The position numbers and the translations under genes are program-made. The notes beneath the pieces were generated by a model. That model saw only the letters and a list, made by a program, of their open reading frames with translations. It was not told the DNA's origin and ran no database searches. DNA of 61,558 nt from Paramarasmius palmivorus (taxonomy: Eukaryota > Basidiomycota > Agaricomycetes > Agaricales > Marasmiaceae): contig JAYKXP010000216.1 of assembly GCA_037176845.1 (NCBI GenBank), forward strand, positions 1 to 61,558, written 5' to 3'. Within the stretch, counting starts at the first letter, position 1; each line of letters begins with the position of its first letter. Below, in pieces: positions 9,884 to 20,700 of this stretch.

Positions 9884-11509
9884 TCAGTAGTCCGAGTCCT
9901 CATCGTATTCCATTTCTTCGCCATCACTGTCGGTAATAAACCGGTAATCCCAGTAAGCTCTTTTAACAACTTGCTTCAGTTCATCAAATTGTTTGGTACT
10001 GAAATTATGGCAATCTTTGATATGGATGGAACGGATAGCCTTTCTTTGCTTCGAGCGATGCCGCAGTGCGTTTATGAGCCTGACACCGGCGGCTGGCCCT
10101 GCGTCTGCATCCAAACATCTCGTATAGTCCATATATCGTAGGTATATGGATTTGAGGGAAGAAAAGGGGATGTCGCCGGGAGGATGTGTAGATGTGGAAG
10201 AGCAAAAGGCCTGGATGAACACATACGCACAAGACCCCTGTACAGAAATTGCTGTCAAATAACCGAAATAACGAATGAAATCCTCTACGGGGAGTTCGCT
10301 GCCGTGTATCAGATCAATACCTGTTACACGTAGGGAAGATAACAGCTCCAAGAACCGCTTGGCGAAATCGTAGAATTCGGAGGGTGGCACAGAAGTTGTT
10401 GTCCTGTTACGCAAACCAAAACTAAACCGCGAGTTTGTAACGGATGGCAGAAATGGGAGATCTCGGAGATCTTGGTCGAACATTTTGATCTTAAACTCGC
10501 CATGTGTTGCACATATGTGGCAGGATTCGGTGTAGTTTTGCGCAATGCTGAGAAAGTGAAGAAGGATGGCGAGTGCCTTGTTGCAGTCACCAGGTTGGGA
10601 AACCATGACCGTGAACTCAAATGAGGTTGCAAAGGGCGATGCAATGCAGTTGAGTAGACTAATACAGCCATTGACCGAGCCGAACACCATGACATCCTCC
10701 AGCTTGGAAAGAGTCACGGTGTCAAGAATGATGGGGTCACCATCTGGGAAAACGTCGATAATGCAGAGAGTCTGAAGAAGCTCCATCGTCTGCATGGCTT
10801 GCAGAAAAGCCTTGAAATCAGACTGTGGGATCCGGTTACTTTCTCCACCGTGTAAACGGAGCGAACGAAGGCCACTGAGAGTTTTGGACATGTGTCCCCA
10901 ATGCAACATGCAGTATCGAAGAGACACCTCTCGAAGGCGCGGGGCATTACCAGCTAGAAAATCATCTGGTAATATGACCCTGTCGGTACTCCGCTGGTTG
11001 TGAATACAGAGTTTTTCGAGTACTGGAGCAGGCTGAATAATTTCCGGAAGGACATCATCCAGAACCAACGGAAAAAAGGTGCCAATATCGATCTCTGCGA
11101 CGCGTGTCATGTCTCGAAGGGCATCCCTCAGAACCTCTTGCCGGTCCAGTCTGTCGCTGCGAACCGCGGCACGGATATACAAAGGTGCAAGCTTTGCTCT
11201 CACGAGCATCTCCCGTGCTAAAGACGGTTTGGAAAAGTCTGGTGTATCCCACATAGCCGGACACCCCAACGCAATTGCGCGCCAATGTTGACAGACGTGT
11301 GTGAGCCAGAGCCAGCTCATTCGCCAGTGAGGAGTGCTATAGCGTCGCACATCGGAGGCACAAAAGATAAGGATAAGGGCAAGGATTTCATTGGGAAGGC
11401 GACAGATGGGGAGGAGGGAGTTGCGTTGGAAATGGAGGTTGTGAAGGTTCTCTTTAGTTTGTGCGATTTTCTCGTCGAGGAGCTGGAATTGCTCTTCAAT
11501 ATTTGACAT
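9884..11509 (-). CDS. F-box/LRR-like protein, coiled-coil subfamily
   Basis: 541 residues from MSNIEEQ at 11509. A short N-terminal coiled coil (EEQFQLLDEKIAQTKENL) precedes the F-box-like segment CRLPNEILALILIFC and THVCQHWRAIALGCPAMWDTPDF. A leucine-rich region follows, then an acidic C-terminus (DSDGEEMEYDEDSDY). A 54-nt 5'-UTR intron is visible (GTGAGT at 11574, CTAATAAC branch, CAG at 11521-11523). It is very close to the gene at 4473, and the two also share their upstream DNA. This points to duplication of gene plus promoter. Probable SCF adaptor of unknown substrate. Confidence 0.86.
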   Translation of the reverse strand: MSNIEEQFQLLDEKIAQTKENLHNLHFQRNSLLPICRLPNEILALILIFCASDVRRYSTPHWRMSWLWLTHVCQHWRAIALGCPAMWDTPDFSKPSLAREMLVRAKLAPLYIRAAVRSDRLDRQEVLRDALRDMTRVAEIDIGTFFPLVLDDVLPEIIQPAPVLEKLCIHNQRSTDRVILPDDFLAGNAPRLREVSLRYCMLHWGHMSKTLSGLRSLRLHGGESNRIPQSDFKAFLQAMQTMELLQTLCIIDVFPDGDPIILDTVTLSKLEDVMVFGSVNGCISLLNCIASPFATSFEFTVMVSQPGDCNKALAILLHFLSIAQNYTESCHICATHGEFKIKMFDQDLRDLPFLPSVTNSRFSFGLRNRTTTSVPPSEFYDFAKRFLELLSSLRVTGIDLIHGSELPVEDFIRYFGYLTAISVQGSCAYVFIQAFCSSTSTHPPGDIPFSSLKSIYLRYMDYTRCLDADAGPAAGVRLINALRHRSKQRKAIRSIHIKDCHNFSTKQFDELKQVVKRAYWDYRFITDSDGEEMEYDEDSDY

Positions 11510-11574
11510 TGAATAGATATCTGTTGCTCATAGTTATTAGGCGTCTTTGTTGGGATACTGGCCGGAATACTCAC

Positions 11575-12060
11575 CAATTCAGAGAGGCTCTTTCTCCTTC
11601 AATCTTGGTCGAAAATGATATGCCCTTGAAACGCCTGAACTCGATGGTCCTTCAAATCACTATCAATACCTCGGCGTGTTTTCGAAGGTGAAGGTACTGG
11701 GAAGAAAATCCGACTGTTGTGGTCAAGAGAAAGATGCAGGTCGACTTGTTCCCGCGCTGTGATTCATACCAGCGATTTTCGATTTGAATTTATTCACAAC
11801 AACTTCCCTTGTCCTGGTGTACTCAGTGATCTCGTCTGCACATTCAAATTTGAACATTTACACGCTTCGTAGTAACACGAGGTTTGAGATACTTGAAGGT
11901 TGCGTGTCTCATTAGCGCTCCTATTAAATAAATAATTACTTAGCCTGAACTGAATCGAAGCTAGTTTGCTTTGTCGATAATCTAGAGCCTGAGTGTGTAG
12001 AGTAGTTCATATGGGCATAATACTTCACTGGTATGTAACGTTTTTATACCTACGACCCCT
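11575..12060. repeat. duplicated F-box upstream region
   Basis: The 5' half (about 11580-11960) is a copy of 6120-6500, including the blocks around ACTGGGAAGAAAATCCGA, TTGTTCCCGCGCT and GCGTGTCTCATTAGCGCTCC. Both copies lie directly upstream of coiled-coil-type F-box genes, so they are likely to carry the shared promoter. The remainder is short intergenic DNA upstream of the 12061 stop. Confidence 0.65.
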
Positions 12061-13689
12061 TCAATAGTCCGAGTCCTGGCTATCGTAGTATTCCCGTTCT
12101 TCGCCGTCACTATCGACATAATAACCGTCCCAGTCAACTTCTCCAACAACTTCCTTCAGGTCGGCATGTTGTTCGGTACTAAAGTTGCTGCATGTCTTGA
12201 TGCTGACACAATGGACAGCTTCTCCGGTCTCCGAACGATGCCGCAGTGCGTTCAAGAATCTAACACCAACAGCCGCGCCTCCATCCAGAGGTGTCTCGAG
12301 GTCCATGTGTTGTAAGACAATGGTTCGAAGGGAAAGAAATGGGATATCGCCAGGAGGGTGTGTGAATGTAGAAGAACAGAAGGCCTGTATGAACGAATAC
12401 CCGCAAGATCCCTCTACAGTCATCGTATGGAGCTTCGTCAGGGAGCCAAAGTACTGGATGTAATCTTCGGCGGAAATCCCGTTTCCGACTGCAACATTAA
12501 TGGCTGATAGACGAGGGACGGGTAAGATTTGCAACGCGTGCTTTGCGAAGTCGTCGAGTTCAACTTGCTGCATATAAGGACGCGCAGTCTTCGATAAGTA
12601 AAAATTGAGCCGTGACAACCCATGTGATGGGTGACGGACGTCTTTATGGTCAAAGACTCTGAGCACAAAGCGGTTGGTCATGGTGCACATGTAGATAGAT
12701 TCGGCGTAGTGTTCAGCGATGTTAATGAGGCGAGGAAGAATCGGAAATGCCTTGCTGAGTATGCTGTCACCTGTGGGCACGATGGCATTGATGTCGAGGA
12801 AGGCTTTTGAGGGAAAGGTGACAGCGTTGAGCAAACTGACACAACCAGTGACCGAACCAGTGACTCTGACAGACTCCAGCTCAGGAAGAGTAGTAAGGAT
12901 GCCGACAATAACAGAGTCACCATATGGGAGAATGTCCCACAGTTCGAGAGATTTAAGAGCCTGCATCATCTGCAAGGCTTGTAAAAAAGCCTTGAGATCA
13001 GAGCGCGAAATTCGATTACTTTCACCACCTTGCAAGATGAGTTCTCGAAGGCCACTGAGACTCTTGGACATGCGTCCCCAATGCAATACGCAGTGTTGGA
13101 GTGACAGTTCTCGAAGGCCAGGTGCATCGTTAGCTAGAAAGTCGTCTCGTAATACGACACTGGTGGCATGTTGTTTGTTGATTATAGAAAGGGAGCTGAG
13201 CATCGGAGCAGGTTGGACGAGCTCCGCAAGTACCTGTAGAATTGACGGAAGAGAGGAACTAATATTTATTTTCGCGACCCGTGTCATATCCTGAAGGGCA
13301 TCCCTCAGTACCTCTCGCTTTCCATCTCTGTCGCTATAGATTGCGGCACGAATGTACAATGGCGCCGACTTTGCTCTGACGAGCATCTCCTGCGCTAAGG
13401 ATGTTTTGGTAAAGTCTGGTGTATTCCATATGGCGGGACACCCCAACGCGACTGCACGCCAGTGTTGACAGACGTGTGTAGGCCATAGCCAGCTCCGCGA
13501 GCGAGTTGTGCTATGACCTCGCAGACGCAAATCTGAGGTGCAAAAGCTAAGGATGAGGCCGAGAACTTCATTGGGAAGGCGACAAATGGGGAGGAGGGAA
13601 TTGCGCTGGGAATGGAGGTTGCGAAGGTTCTCTTTGGCTTGTGCTATTTTCTCGTCGATGAGCTGGAATTGCTCTTCAGGATTTGGCAT
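12061..13689 (-). CDS. F-box/LRR-like protein, coiled-coil subfamily
   Basis: 542 residues from MPNPEEQ at 13689. An upstream ATG at 13755 coincides with a GTGAGT donor, and the intron (about 13703-13755, TGCTAAT branch, TAG acceptor) removes it. The layout is coiled coil (EEQFQLIDEKIAQAKENL), F-box-like segment (CRLPNEVLGLILSFC, THVCQHWRAVALGCPAIWNTPDF), leucine-rich region and acidic tail (DSDGEEREYYDSQDSDY). More diverged from the 4473 and 9884 genes than they are from each other. Probable SCF substrate receptor. Confidence 0.85.
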   Translation of the reverse strand: MPNPEEQFQLIDEKIAQAKENLRNLHSQRNSLLPICRLPNEVLGLILSFCTSDLRLRGHSTTRSRSWLWPTHVCQHWRAVALGCPAIWNTPDFTKTSLAQEMLVRAKSAPLYIRAAIYSDRDGKREVLRDALQDMTRVAKINISSSLPSILQVLAELVQPAPMLSSLSIINKQHATSVVLRDDFLANDAPGLRELSLQHCVLHWGRMSKSLSGLRELILQGGESNRISRSDLKAFLQALQMMQALKSLELWDILPYGDSVIVGILTTLPELESVRVTGSVTGCVSLLNAVTFPSKAFLDINAIVPTGDSILSKAFPILPRLINIAEHYAESIYMCTMTNRFVLRVFDHKDVRHPSHGLSRLNFYLSKTARPYMQQVELDDFAKHALQILPVPRLSAINVAVGNGISAEDYIQYFGSLTKLHTMTVEGSCGYSFIQAFCSSTFTHPPGDIPFLSLRTIVLQHMDLETPLDGGAAVGVRFLNALRHRSETGEAVHCVSIKTCSNFSTEQHADLKEVVGEVDWDGYYVDSDGEEREYYDSQDSDY

Positions 13690-13755
13690 TTTAGGTAGAT
13701 ATCTATTGTTTGCCATTAGCAAGTGTATTTGTGGGATACTGGCTAGAATACTCAC

Positions 13756-14810
13756 CGCGCTTCAATGCCCCTTCTTCAGGTTCGAGCCGTTTGAAGGACC
13801 TGTTATCCTGGACGAAGTGTGGGGGCACGATTGACAGGTACACGCCGCCTAGGTGAGGAAAGTAAATTGCTGGTTCTGCCGTGAAAGAGATTGATTGTAC
13901 AACTCACCTATTGACCTTGACTGAAATCGACTGTGCTAGTTCGCGTCTAAGTTACGCCCCTTTTTAGTCACGTTGCGGCCCGCAACTCTCACGCACCTCA
14001 AAAATTTTTGAAGAAAACTCTCATTATGCTCGACCTACGACGGCTCCAATACTCGATAGTGTCCCAATGCAACGGACTTCCAGGCTCGTTCCATTTTACT
14101 CGATCTCTCATCTCAATATTTTGAACCTGGGCAACACTGTCAATCAATTCCAAAACATCGGTAAGCAGATACTTTTTTCTTCCGTAAAGTCCCTTTCTTG
14201 ACCTTCGATGTCCCCCACAGGACACGGACTGGGCTGGTGCTCTTTTATACATGAAGGCTGATTTTTTTGGAAGGATTTCACGAGGTAGTGCGGCCAGAAG
14301 AGACTTGCCTAATACACTGTCGAAGGTCGGGTCCGTCAATTATAGTGAGTGTCTGAACATTAGTTTCTGCTGGGGTACGCGGACTCATGGATATTTGCTT
14401 CGACATCGCCCACTAGTGGGTTTGAACGTTTGTTTCACCCATTTCAGAATTGCAAATACGGTTACTCAAAATCTCAAACCCGTCGCAAAGGCTTTACAGT
14501 GTACGACGCTGTTTCTAGATTCGCTGTACAGGTCGCGTGAACAGTTCGAGCTTCCAGCATCAATCACTGGGAACCGAGACGATATGGTATATTGGTCACA
14601 CAAACGTCTTGCACAGTCCTTGAACCTCGTTGGATCCACATGCTCCCCCGCAATACTCTCGCCTTTACCCCCACTTGAGGTAAGACGGTCGCTTGCTGTT
14701 CATATTTCTAGTCTCCATTGATTGCATCCATTTGTTAGTAGCACTGCAACCTCACGCCAGCCAACAAGGACACCTTCTAGCTCTCATCGCTCAAGCTTCA
14801 TTAGTCACCG
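13756..14810. other. intergenic between F-box cluster and NACHT gene N1
   Basis: About 1 kb that should contain the divergent promoters of the 12061 F-box gene and N1. A 156-codon open frame (14251-14721) has no recognisable domain and no relation to neighbouring families, so I do not call it a gene. The last 60 nt before 14811 are the likely 5' UTR of N1. Confidence 0.5.
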
Positions 14811-17793
14811 ATGTCGAGGTATGTAACTTTTCCCCCGCGAAATGCTGCTTGGACCTGATCGTCTAATAGCCCTACCACTCCTGTTTCCATGTTCTCCTGG
14901 CAAAGTGGAGGAACATCAAACCACGTGCAGGGTGATCAGCACAATGTACACGATAATACAACAAATAATGTTCAAGGCGATCACAATACGTATTATAATT
15001 CTACGACTACAAACCATCATCACGACCGGTCGCCCGGTGAGTCTGTTTTTGCTCTCCATGATTTCGATGATCTAACAAAATGAAAATAGTTGACCTCCGG
15101 AAACCTCTCTCCGTCTTGTTGCATCACGCGGCACCGAACGCCATGCACAACTCTGAGATTCGCCATCCTCCTCCCAAATGCCACCCTGACACACGCCTTG
15201 AAGTTCTGGAGAAACTCAGTGCATGGATTCGGCGAAAAGACCGATCAAAGCATTCCCGAGTCTTCTGGGTGTATGGTACCGTCGGTGTTGGAAAATCGGC
15301 CATTGCGCAAACACTTTGCGAAAAGTTTTCCCAAGCCGATATTGCTGCAGACTTCTTCTTTTCAAGGAATGACGCTACTCGCAACAATATCGATCGTTTT
15401 GTCGCAACCATTGCGTATCAACTCGCACAGTCACGTTCGCAATCATTACTCGGCCGTTTTTTGGTGCAGAGGGCAATCAAAGCTGCAGTCAAAAGGAAAC
15501 ACAATGCTCTTGGTTGGGCTAATATGGAGTCTGCATTTGAAGAGTTGGTACTCCGTCCGTGTTTGGCTGTACCTTCCTTCCTGCGGGGGTTTTCCAAGGG
15601 TGTTATGGTCATCGATGGTCTCGATGAATGTCTGGATATAAATTCCCAGGAAAGGCTTTTATCATTCATATGCGACGTTATCGCCAAGAACCCTTCATTT
15701 CCAATCGACTTTCTTCTATTCAGTCGACCCGAAGTCCACATCACCAACTTTTTCAACCGGATATTATCCCAGAACGGCGTCGCACTTGACCGTCTAGGAA
15801 TCACAGACTGTTTTCAGACCGATCGCGATATCGAGACCTATCTCAACGCTCGGTTCAGCGAAATCGTCGAGAAATACTCTGGTGTCATGCAGAATGTTCC
15901 CATGCCATGGCCAGGCACGAGTGTGGTCGCTCAGCTCGTTCATAGAGCTTCTGGGCAATTTATTTACGCTACCACAGTGACCAAATATATTGACGACCAC
16001 CATGCTCTTCCTCACAGCAGGTTGCAGGAGATACTTGACATGCAACCAGTCAAACCTTCCCCGTATGCCGAACTGGATCTGCTCTACCACCAAATTCTAT
16101 CCAACTGCCGCAATGTTGCTACGGTCATCCAGATCTTACAAGTAGTCCTGGAGAGCGGGTTGGGTATCCCTGGTAGCGATGAGCCGTGGTTCGTCGCTCA
16201 GATCCTCGGACTTGATGAAGAGACAACACATGTCACGTTGTCTGGTCTTCACTCGGTCCTTGACGTACCGAAACCGAATGAACGCGAACGCATACGACTT
16301 TACCATTCCTCTTTTTCCGATTACTTGCGTGATCCGGAGAGGTCAGGAGAATTCGCTGTTCCGCCTCTTTGTTATGACCTACGGTCAAAGATCACGCTCG
16401 TCTCGAATCTCATGGATATCCGTTCAAAATATCATTTGCCTCAGTCGTGGCCTAGCCAGAAGTCTATATCACAGATCCTGGAACGCGCAGGTGGCGAAAC
16501 AGCCTACATACAAACCCTTCTTCCCTATCTTGATGCAGAGCAACCCGAGGAACGGCTAGCTGCTTTACTCGATTCTGTACCGGGTGGTTCCACGAAGGAA
16601 GACCAACTTCTTTTGCTTTATCATCACGTTGTCCGAGTCTACAAAGACGAGGCAACTAACATTCTGTCCCCCATGATCCCATGGCTTCCTGCCATGTTTC
16701 GCCACCTGTTCCAACAGTGCCATGATACTTCTACTGCGCAGAGAATCCTGCGGCTCGTGCTTGACAAGAACTCGGACACGCCTTCCGCAGGCGAGCCTTG
16801 GTTCATTGCTCAAGTTCTCGATTTAGAGCAAGAAGTGATATTGAGAGTACTGAGCAATTTCTCCTCGGTCATCCACCTACCTGATCATGGCAATGAGCAC
16901 AACTCCGTATGGATCTATCATTCCTCCTTCTCGGACTACCTCCGTAAAGAGTTCCTTGTACCACCTCTGCCTTATGACCTACAGTCAAAGGCCACACTCG
17001 TGTCGAGCCTCGAGGATATTCGTTCAAAGCATCATTTACCTCAGTCATGGCCCAGTCAGACGTACATAGCTCAGGTCTTGGGACGCGCAGGTGGCGAGAC
17101 AGCCTACATGCAGACCCTCCTCCGCTATCTCGATGCAGAGCAACCTAGGGAACGACTAGCTGCTCTACTCAATTCTGAACCGAGTGGCTCCACGAAGGAA
17201 GATCAGCTACTTTTGCTCTATCATCACGTTGTTCGAGTCCACCAAGACCGTGCGACTGACATTCTGACCCCAATGATGTCATTTTTCCCCGTCATGTTTC
17301 GCCACCTGTTCCAGCAGTGCCAGGATATTTCCACAGTGCAGAAAATCCTACGGCTCATGCTTGACAAGTCAGGCGAACTTTGGTTCATCGCTCAAGTCCT
17401 TGACTTGGAGGAAGAGGTGATACTGAGAGTGTTAGCTGGTTTCTCCTCGGTCATTCACATACCTGATCGGGGCAGCGAGCACGATTCCATACGGATTTAC
17501 CATTCCTCCTTTTTGGATTACCTGCGCGAAGCAAGGACACCAGAATCGACATCCTACGTCCCACCTCTCCCTGATGATGTAAATCTCAAGATGGCCCTTG
17601 TGTCCAAGCTAGACTATCTTCGTCGGAGGCGTCATCTACCTACGTCATGGCCTGGTCGGGCTGTTGTTGATGGGGCTATGAATTGGGTTGAGAGAGAACC
17701 CGCTGTCATACAGGCTCTTGCTGGTCTTCTGTAAGCATATGTCCCGATCATCTTTCCAAATCTTCTGACCACATTCGTAGCTTACGAACATAG
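14811..17793 (+). CDS. N1: NACHT-domain STAND NTPase with reiterated post-NACHT modules
   Basis: Predicted 942 residues. Exons: 14811-14818 (8 nt, ATGTCGAG), 14870-15036, 15090-17730 and a tiny last exon 17781-17793; the splices keep frame and have CTAAT/CTAAC/CTGAC branch sites. If the last intron is not used, translation stops at 17734. The N-terminus holds two G-D-x-x-N motifs (VQGDQHNVHDN, VQGDHNTYYN) and an HHH stretch. A NACHT NTPase follows, with Walker A GTVGVGKSAIA and Walker B VMVIDGLDEC. After it come three copies of a roughly 200-residue module marked by LLYHxx, PWFxAQxL, YHSSFxDYLR and VPPL. The family (STAND/NLR) acts as ligand-gated oligomerising switches; here the repeats may be the sensor. 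No WD40, ankyrin or TPR repeats are present. Role in non-self recognition is inferred. Confidence 0.85.
16311..17510 (+). repeat. 600-bp tandem repeat inside N1
   Basis: Two adjacent units of almost exactly 600 bp: GTGGCGAAACAGCCTACAT at 16491 recurs as GTGGCGAGACAGCCTACAT at 17091. Long stretches between match at the nucleotide level, including the CCACGAAGGAAGA blocks at about 16590 and 17190. The unit equals one post-NACHT protein module of about 200 residues, so the repeat expands the protein in frame. Confidence 0.8.
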
Positions 17794-18059
17794 CGTGGCT
17801 GGTTTTGTTCCGTACTCGTCTTCAAAATAACGCCAGTGTAGTACCAAATCTTCGTCTGTTGAATTTTTTGACGTTGTCGCCTGATCTCGCCCTCGCTTCT
17901 ATTCCCATCCAATGTTACATATAATTTTCGGAATCTTGGTTCTGCACTAGAATGTGTATTGACATACTCTAACAAGTACAGTAGGGCAATGATGTAGATC
18001 CGCACTTCAATAACACGCTTTCATGATTGCTCGAGAGCTTTGCGCTGAAAAGGTACTCG

Positions 18060-19622
18060 TCAGTACATGGCCAACTGATACAGGAAAAGCCAAACCTCCA
18101 CATAAGCAGCAATCTCTGGATCAAACAACCAGGCATTATACCCAAACCTCGCCCACCACTGTGCTCCTTGTTCAAGGTCCTCCTCACTCCATCGCGTATC
18201 TCCAAAATACGAATACCATTCTCCCCTAACCACCTTCCCAAGTAATACAAGGCCCTCTCCTTGCATCTTCAACAGGGTACGAAAAGCGATTGTATGAGTG
18301 GGTATGTGTAACTGGGGACCATCAGAATCACGGATCACATCCACTGACACCTCCTCCAAAGGAACAACGTCTGGATAATGCTTTCTGGGCTTTCTTCGAA
18401 AGTCGATCACATCTACCATTCGCGCGAAAAGAGAATAATCCTCGTCGGACATCTCTCGGAATAACAAATGTAGAGCTCGAAGGTTCGGAAACATCTCTGC
18501 GTGTGCCAGGTTATATATACTCGTCCCAGTCTCTTCTTCGTGGCTTAGAAGAATCCGCAATTCCTGAATCGAGGCAAATGACTTTGCCATCGTGAGCGAA
18601 TTTGTTGAGGAGAAGAGCGAGAAAGGGGTAGAGAAAGAGTGTAGACGAAAAGAACTCCGCGTCTGCAGCCGTAGAATCAACGAAAAGAGCGCATCCGCTA
18701 CTGGTCCAATCTGCTCCTCGGGATCCACGTCCAGAATCTGTAATGCAGGTAAGGATAGTCTGTTTAATACGAGTACGATGCTGAGATATGGGCCAGATAT
18801 CTCGAAATGTCGCAGACTGAGAAGCGTGGAATAAGACAAGCTAGGGATGTCGAAGTGCTGGGATATCTGTAGGCAGCAGCGCCTCAAATGCGTAAAATTG
18901 GGAGAAATGTCGAGGAATGGTTTGGGTGTGCAAAATATACCCTCAAAGTCTTCCAATTGGGACCACGGGAGCGAAAGATGGTGCCGCACATCCATCGAAC
19001 CAGTCTGGACAAGCAACACGGCATCCTTTAGATTTGGAGCAATCCAACTCGTAGGTACTGTAGCATCGATTCCCCCGTCCTCGATCTTGACCTCAACCCG
19101 AAAGCAACTGAGTTGCGGAAGAATACTGCATTGGCTACACAGCTGATAAAATAAGTCGCTTTGTTCTCCGAATGTGAAATCCATCGTGAACCAACGCGCC
19201 GAATGAGCCATAAGCACGTCGAGAAGCTCTGCATTGTGCACAGCTAGCTCTGGGCTATCGAGTAGTGCGAGGCAGGTTATTGGAAGAGGATATGAACGGT
19301 CCAACCACAGACGAAGTCTATTGGAAGGTGGAAAACGTTGCCAAGGAACGAGCAACTCGGGAAGCACTTGGATGTTTTGCCATAAGGATGGTGCGGAGGT
19401 CGCTATCATGCGCCATCGCCGACACACTTGGGATAAAACAAAAGGCATCGCATAGCGAGAAAGCGAATGACCTGACGTGTCGGATTGTACGCAAAACTCG
19501 AATATTAGAATTAGGATCTCGGTGGGTATACGTGCGAGCGGTGCCGGCGAGTCTTGGTAAAAGGAGAGAATGGGTTGGAGGCGAAGTGTAGTGGTAGCAT
19601 GGTCGATCGTGATCTGGTTCAT
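18060..19622 (-). CDS. divergent F-box protein
   Basis: About 520 residues if it starts at MNQITIDHA (19622); an in-frame ATG at 19709 would give 549. The F-box-like segment is ARIPTEILILIFEFCVQ followed by SQVCRRWRMIATSAPSLWQNI. That is the arrangement typical of Agaricomycete F-box proteins, which have tryptophans in the second half. The rest is leucine-rich without clear repeats. It belongs to neither of the two subfamilies of the cluster and has no acidic tail. It converges on N1. Probable SCF adaptor; no substrate can be proposed. Confidence 0.8.
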   Translation of the reverse strand: MNQITIDHATTTLRLQPILSFYQDSPAPLARIPTEILILIFEFCVQSDTSGHSLSRYAMPFVLSQVCRRWRMIATSAPSLWQNIQVLPELLVPWQRFPPSNRLRLWLDRSYPLPITCLALLDSPELAVHNAELLDVLMAHSARWFTMDFTFGEQSDLFYQLCSQCSILPQLSCFRVEVKIEDGGIDATVPTSWIAPNLKDAVLLVQTGSMDVRHHLSLPWSQLEDFEGIFCTPKPFLDISPNFTHLRRCCLQISQHFDIPSLSYSTLLSLRHFEISGPYLSIVLVLNRLSLPALQILDVDPEEQIGPVADALFSLILRLQTRSSFRLHSFSTPFSLFSSTNSLTMAKSFASIQELRILLSHEEETGTSIYNLAHAEMFPNLRALHLLFREMSDEDYSLFARMVDVIDFRRKPRKHYPDVVPLEEVSVDVIRDSDGPQLHIPTHTIAFRTLLKMQGEGLVLLGKVVRGEWYSYFGDTRWSEEDLEQGAQWWARFGYNAWLFDPEIAAYVEVWLFLYQLAMY

Positions 19623-20037
19623 GGTTGCGAAGAGATGGTTGGACTCGTTGGCTGGAGTCGTATTCGATCCCTTTTCATTCGGATAGCCTTGCAAGGCAAC
19701 CCCGGACACATCTTTGGTTGTCTGCTCCCATATATTACTGAATTGCGTGAGATGGTGAGGTTCTCTTTAGGTGATAAAACGCACTGGATGATTGCAGATT
19801 CCATCAAACTATTCCCTTCCAAGCTCCAGACCGAAGGATAAGGGAACAAGTTTAAAGGTAGACGATGGGTGGTGGGCAGAGTGCGAAAGCATTGCTCAGA
19901 GTCACGCTGGGGCTTACACAACCGAATTCGAATCGGAAAAGCCTCCACTCATCCTTCCGCCGAGCAAGTTCATGTCGTTCATAATAACCATGCAATATTT
20001 AAATACAGCATACAACAATCGTTCGGCGCTAACAATA

Positions 20038-20700
20038 CTATAACGGCAACACTGGTGGACGTCGTAGATTGACCTTCTTTTTCCTGCCGTACCGGGACAA
20101 GGGCTTCGACGAATCAGCCTCGTGTTCCCCTGAACTAGCTTCAAGAGGTTGCTCTTCAGGTGGTGGCAGCTCTTTCAATGACGGAATCGCCGATGTTGTT
20201 GGGGTATCATTAGAAATAACAGTATCCTTCGTCTGTAATGAGCAAGGGTAATTAGTTCCAATCGCCCGTTTCACGAGGGATAACTCACAAGTACGAGCAC
20301 GTCCTGCAGACCTTGGCGCTGCTCTTCATGAAGCACGTATGGATCCGATATTCCTAGCTCGGGATCCCGAGCATTGGTAACCTGCTAGATAAGATAAAAA
20401 CACAAGATGAGTTGAAGCTATGGAAATCCGGCACACCTCAAAGACGTCTTTCCATTTAACATTGCCTATCTTGGCTTGACGAACTTCCACAGAAAGTATC
20501 TGTGTAAAGAAAACCAGTCAGAAAAAAGGGTCCCGTGAGCTTGAGGGATCAATACTTCGCATTTCAAACTGAAGAAGCCGTATGCTCTGCAATATGTCGA
20601 ATGGCTGTTCGCGGGCGGTGGTACGTCGGGCCTTATGGCCTTTGTCTGATAGCTTTTTCGTCAGATTTGACACGTTTTGCTGGAAACTGACGCATAAACA
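20038..20700 (-). CDS. spliced gene of unknown function (3' part)
   Basis: I do not recognise the family. Three in-frame coding exons can be assembled on the minus strand: 20437-20499, 20289-20381 and 20038-20232. They are joined by GTGTGC...CAG and GTGAGT...CAG introns of about 55 nt. The product ends with a Pro/Glu-rich then basic tail (YGRKKKVNLRRPPVLPL). Exon two reads NARDPELGISDPYVLHEEQ. Upstream (about 20540-20690) another clearly open stretch (REQPFDILQSIRLLQFEMR) must be an earlier exon. However, the only GT donor there gives the wrong phase, so either a splice site is unusual or the gene carries a small indel. The 5' end is not defined. Confidence 0.45.

Noticed and set aside
14251..14721. 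156-codon frame upstream of N1
   Set aside because: No recognisable domain, no splice logic with N1, and it occupies expected promoter space.
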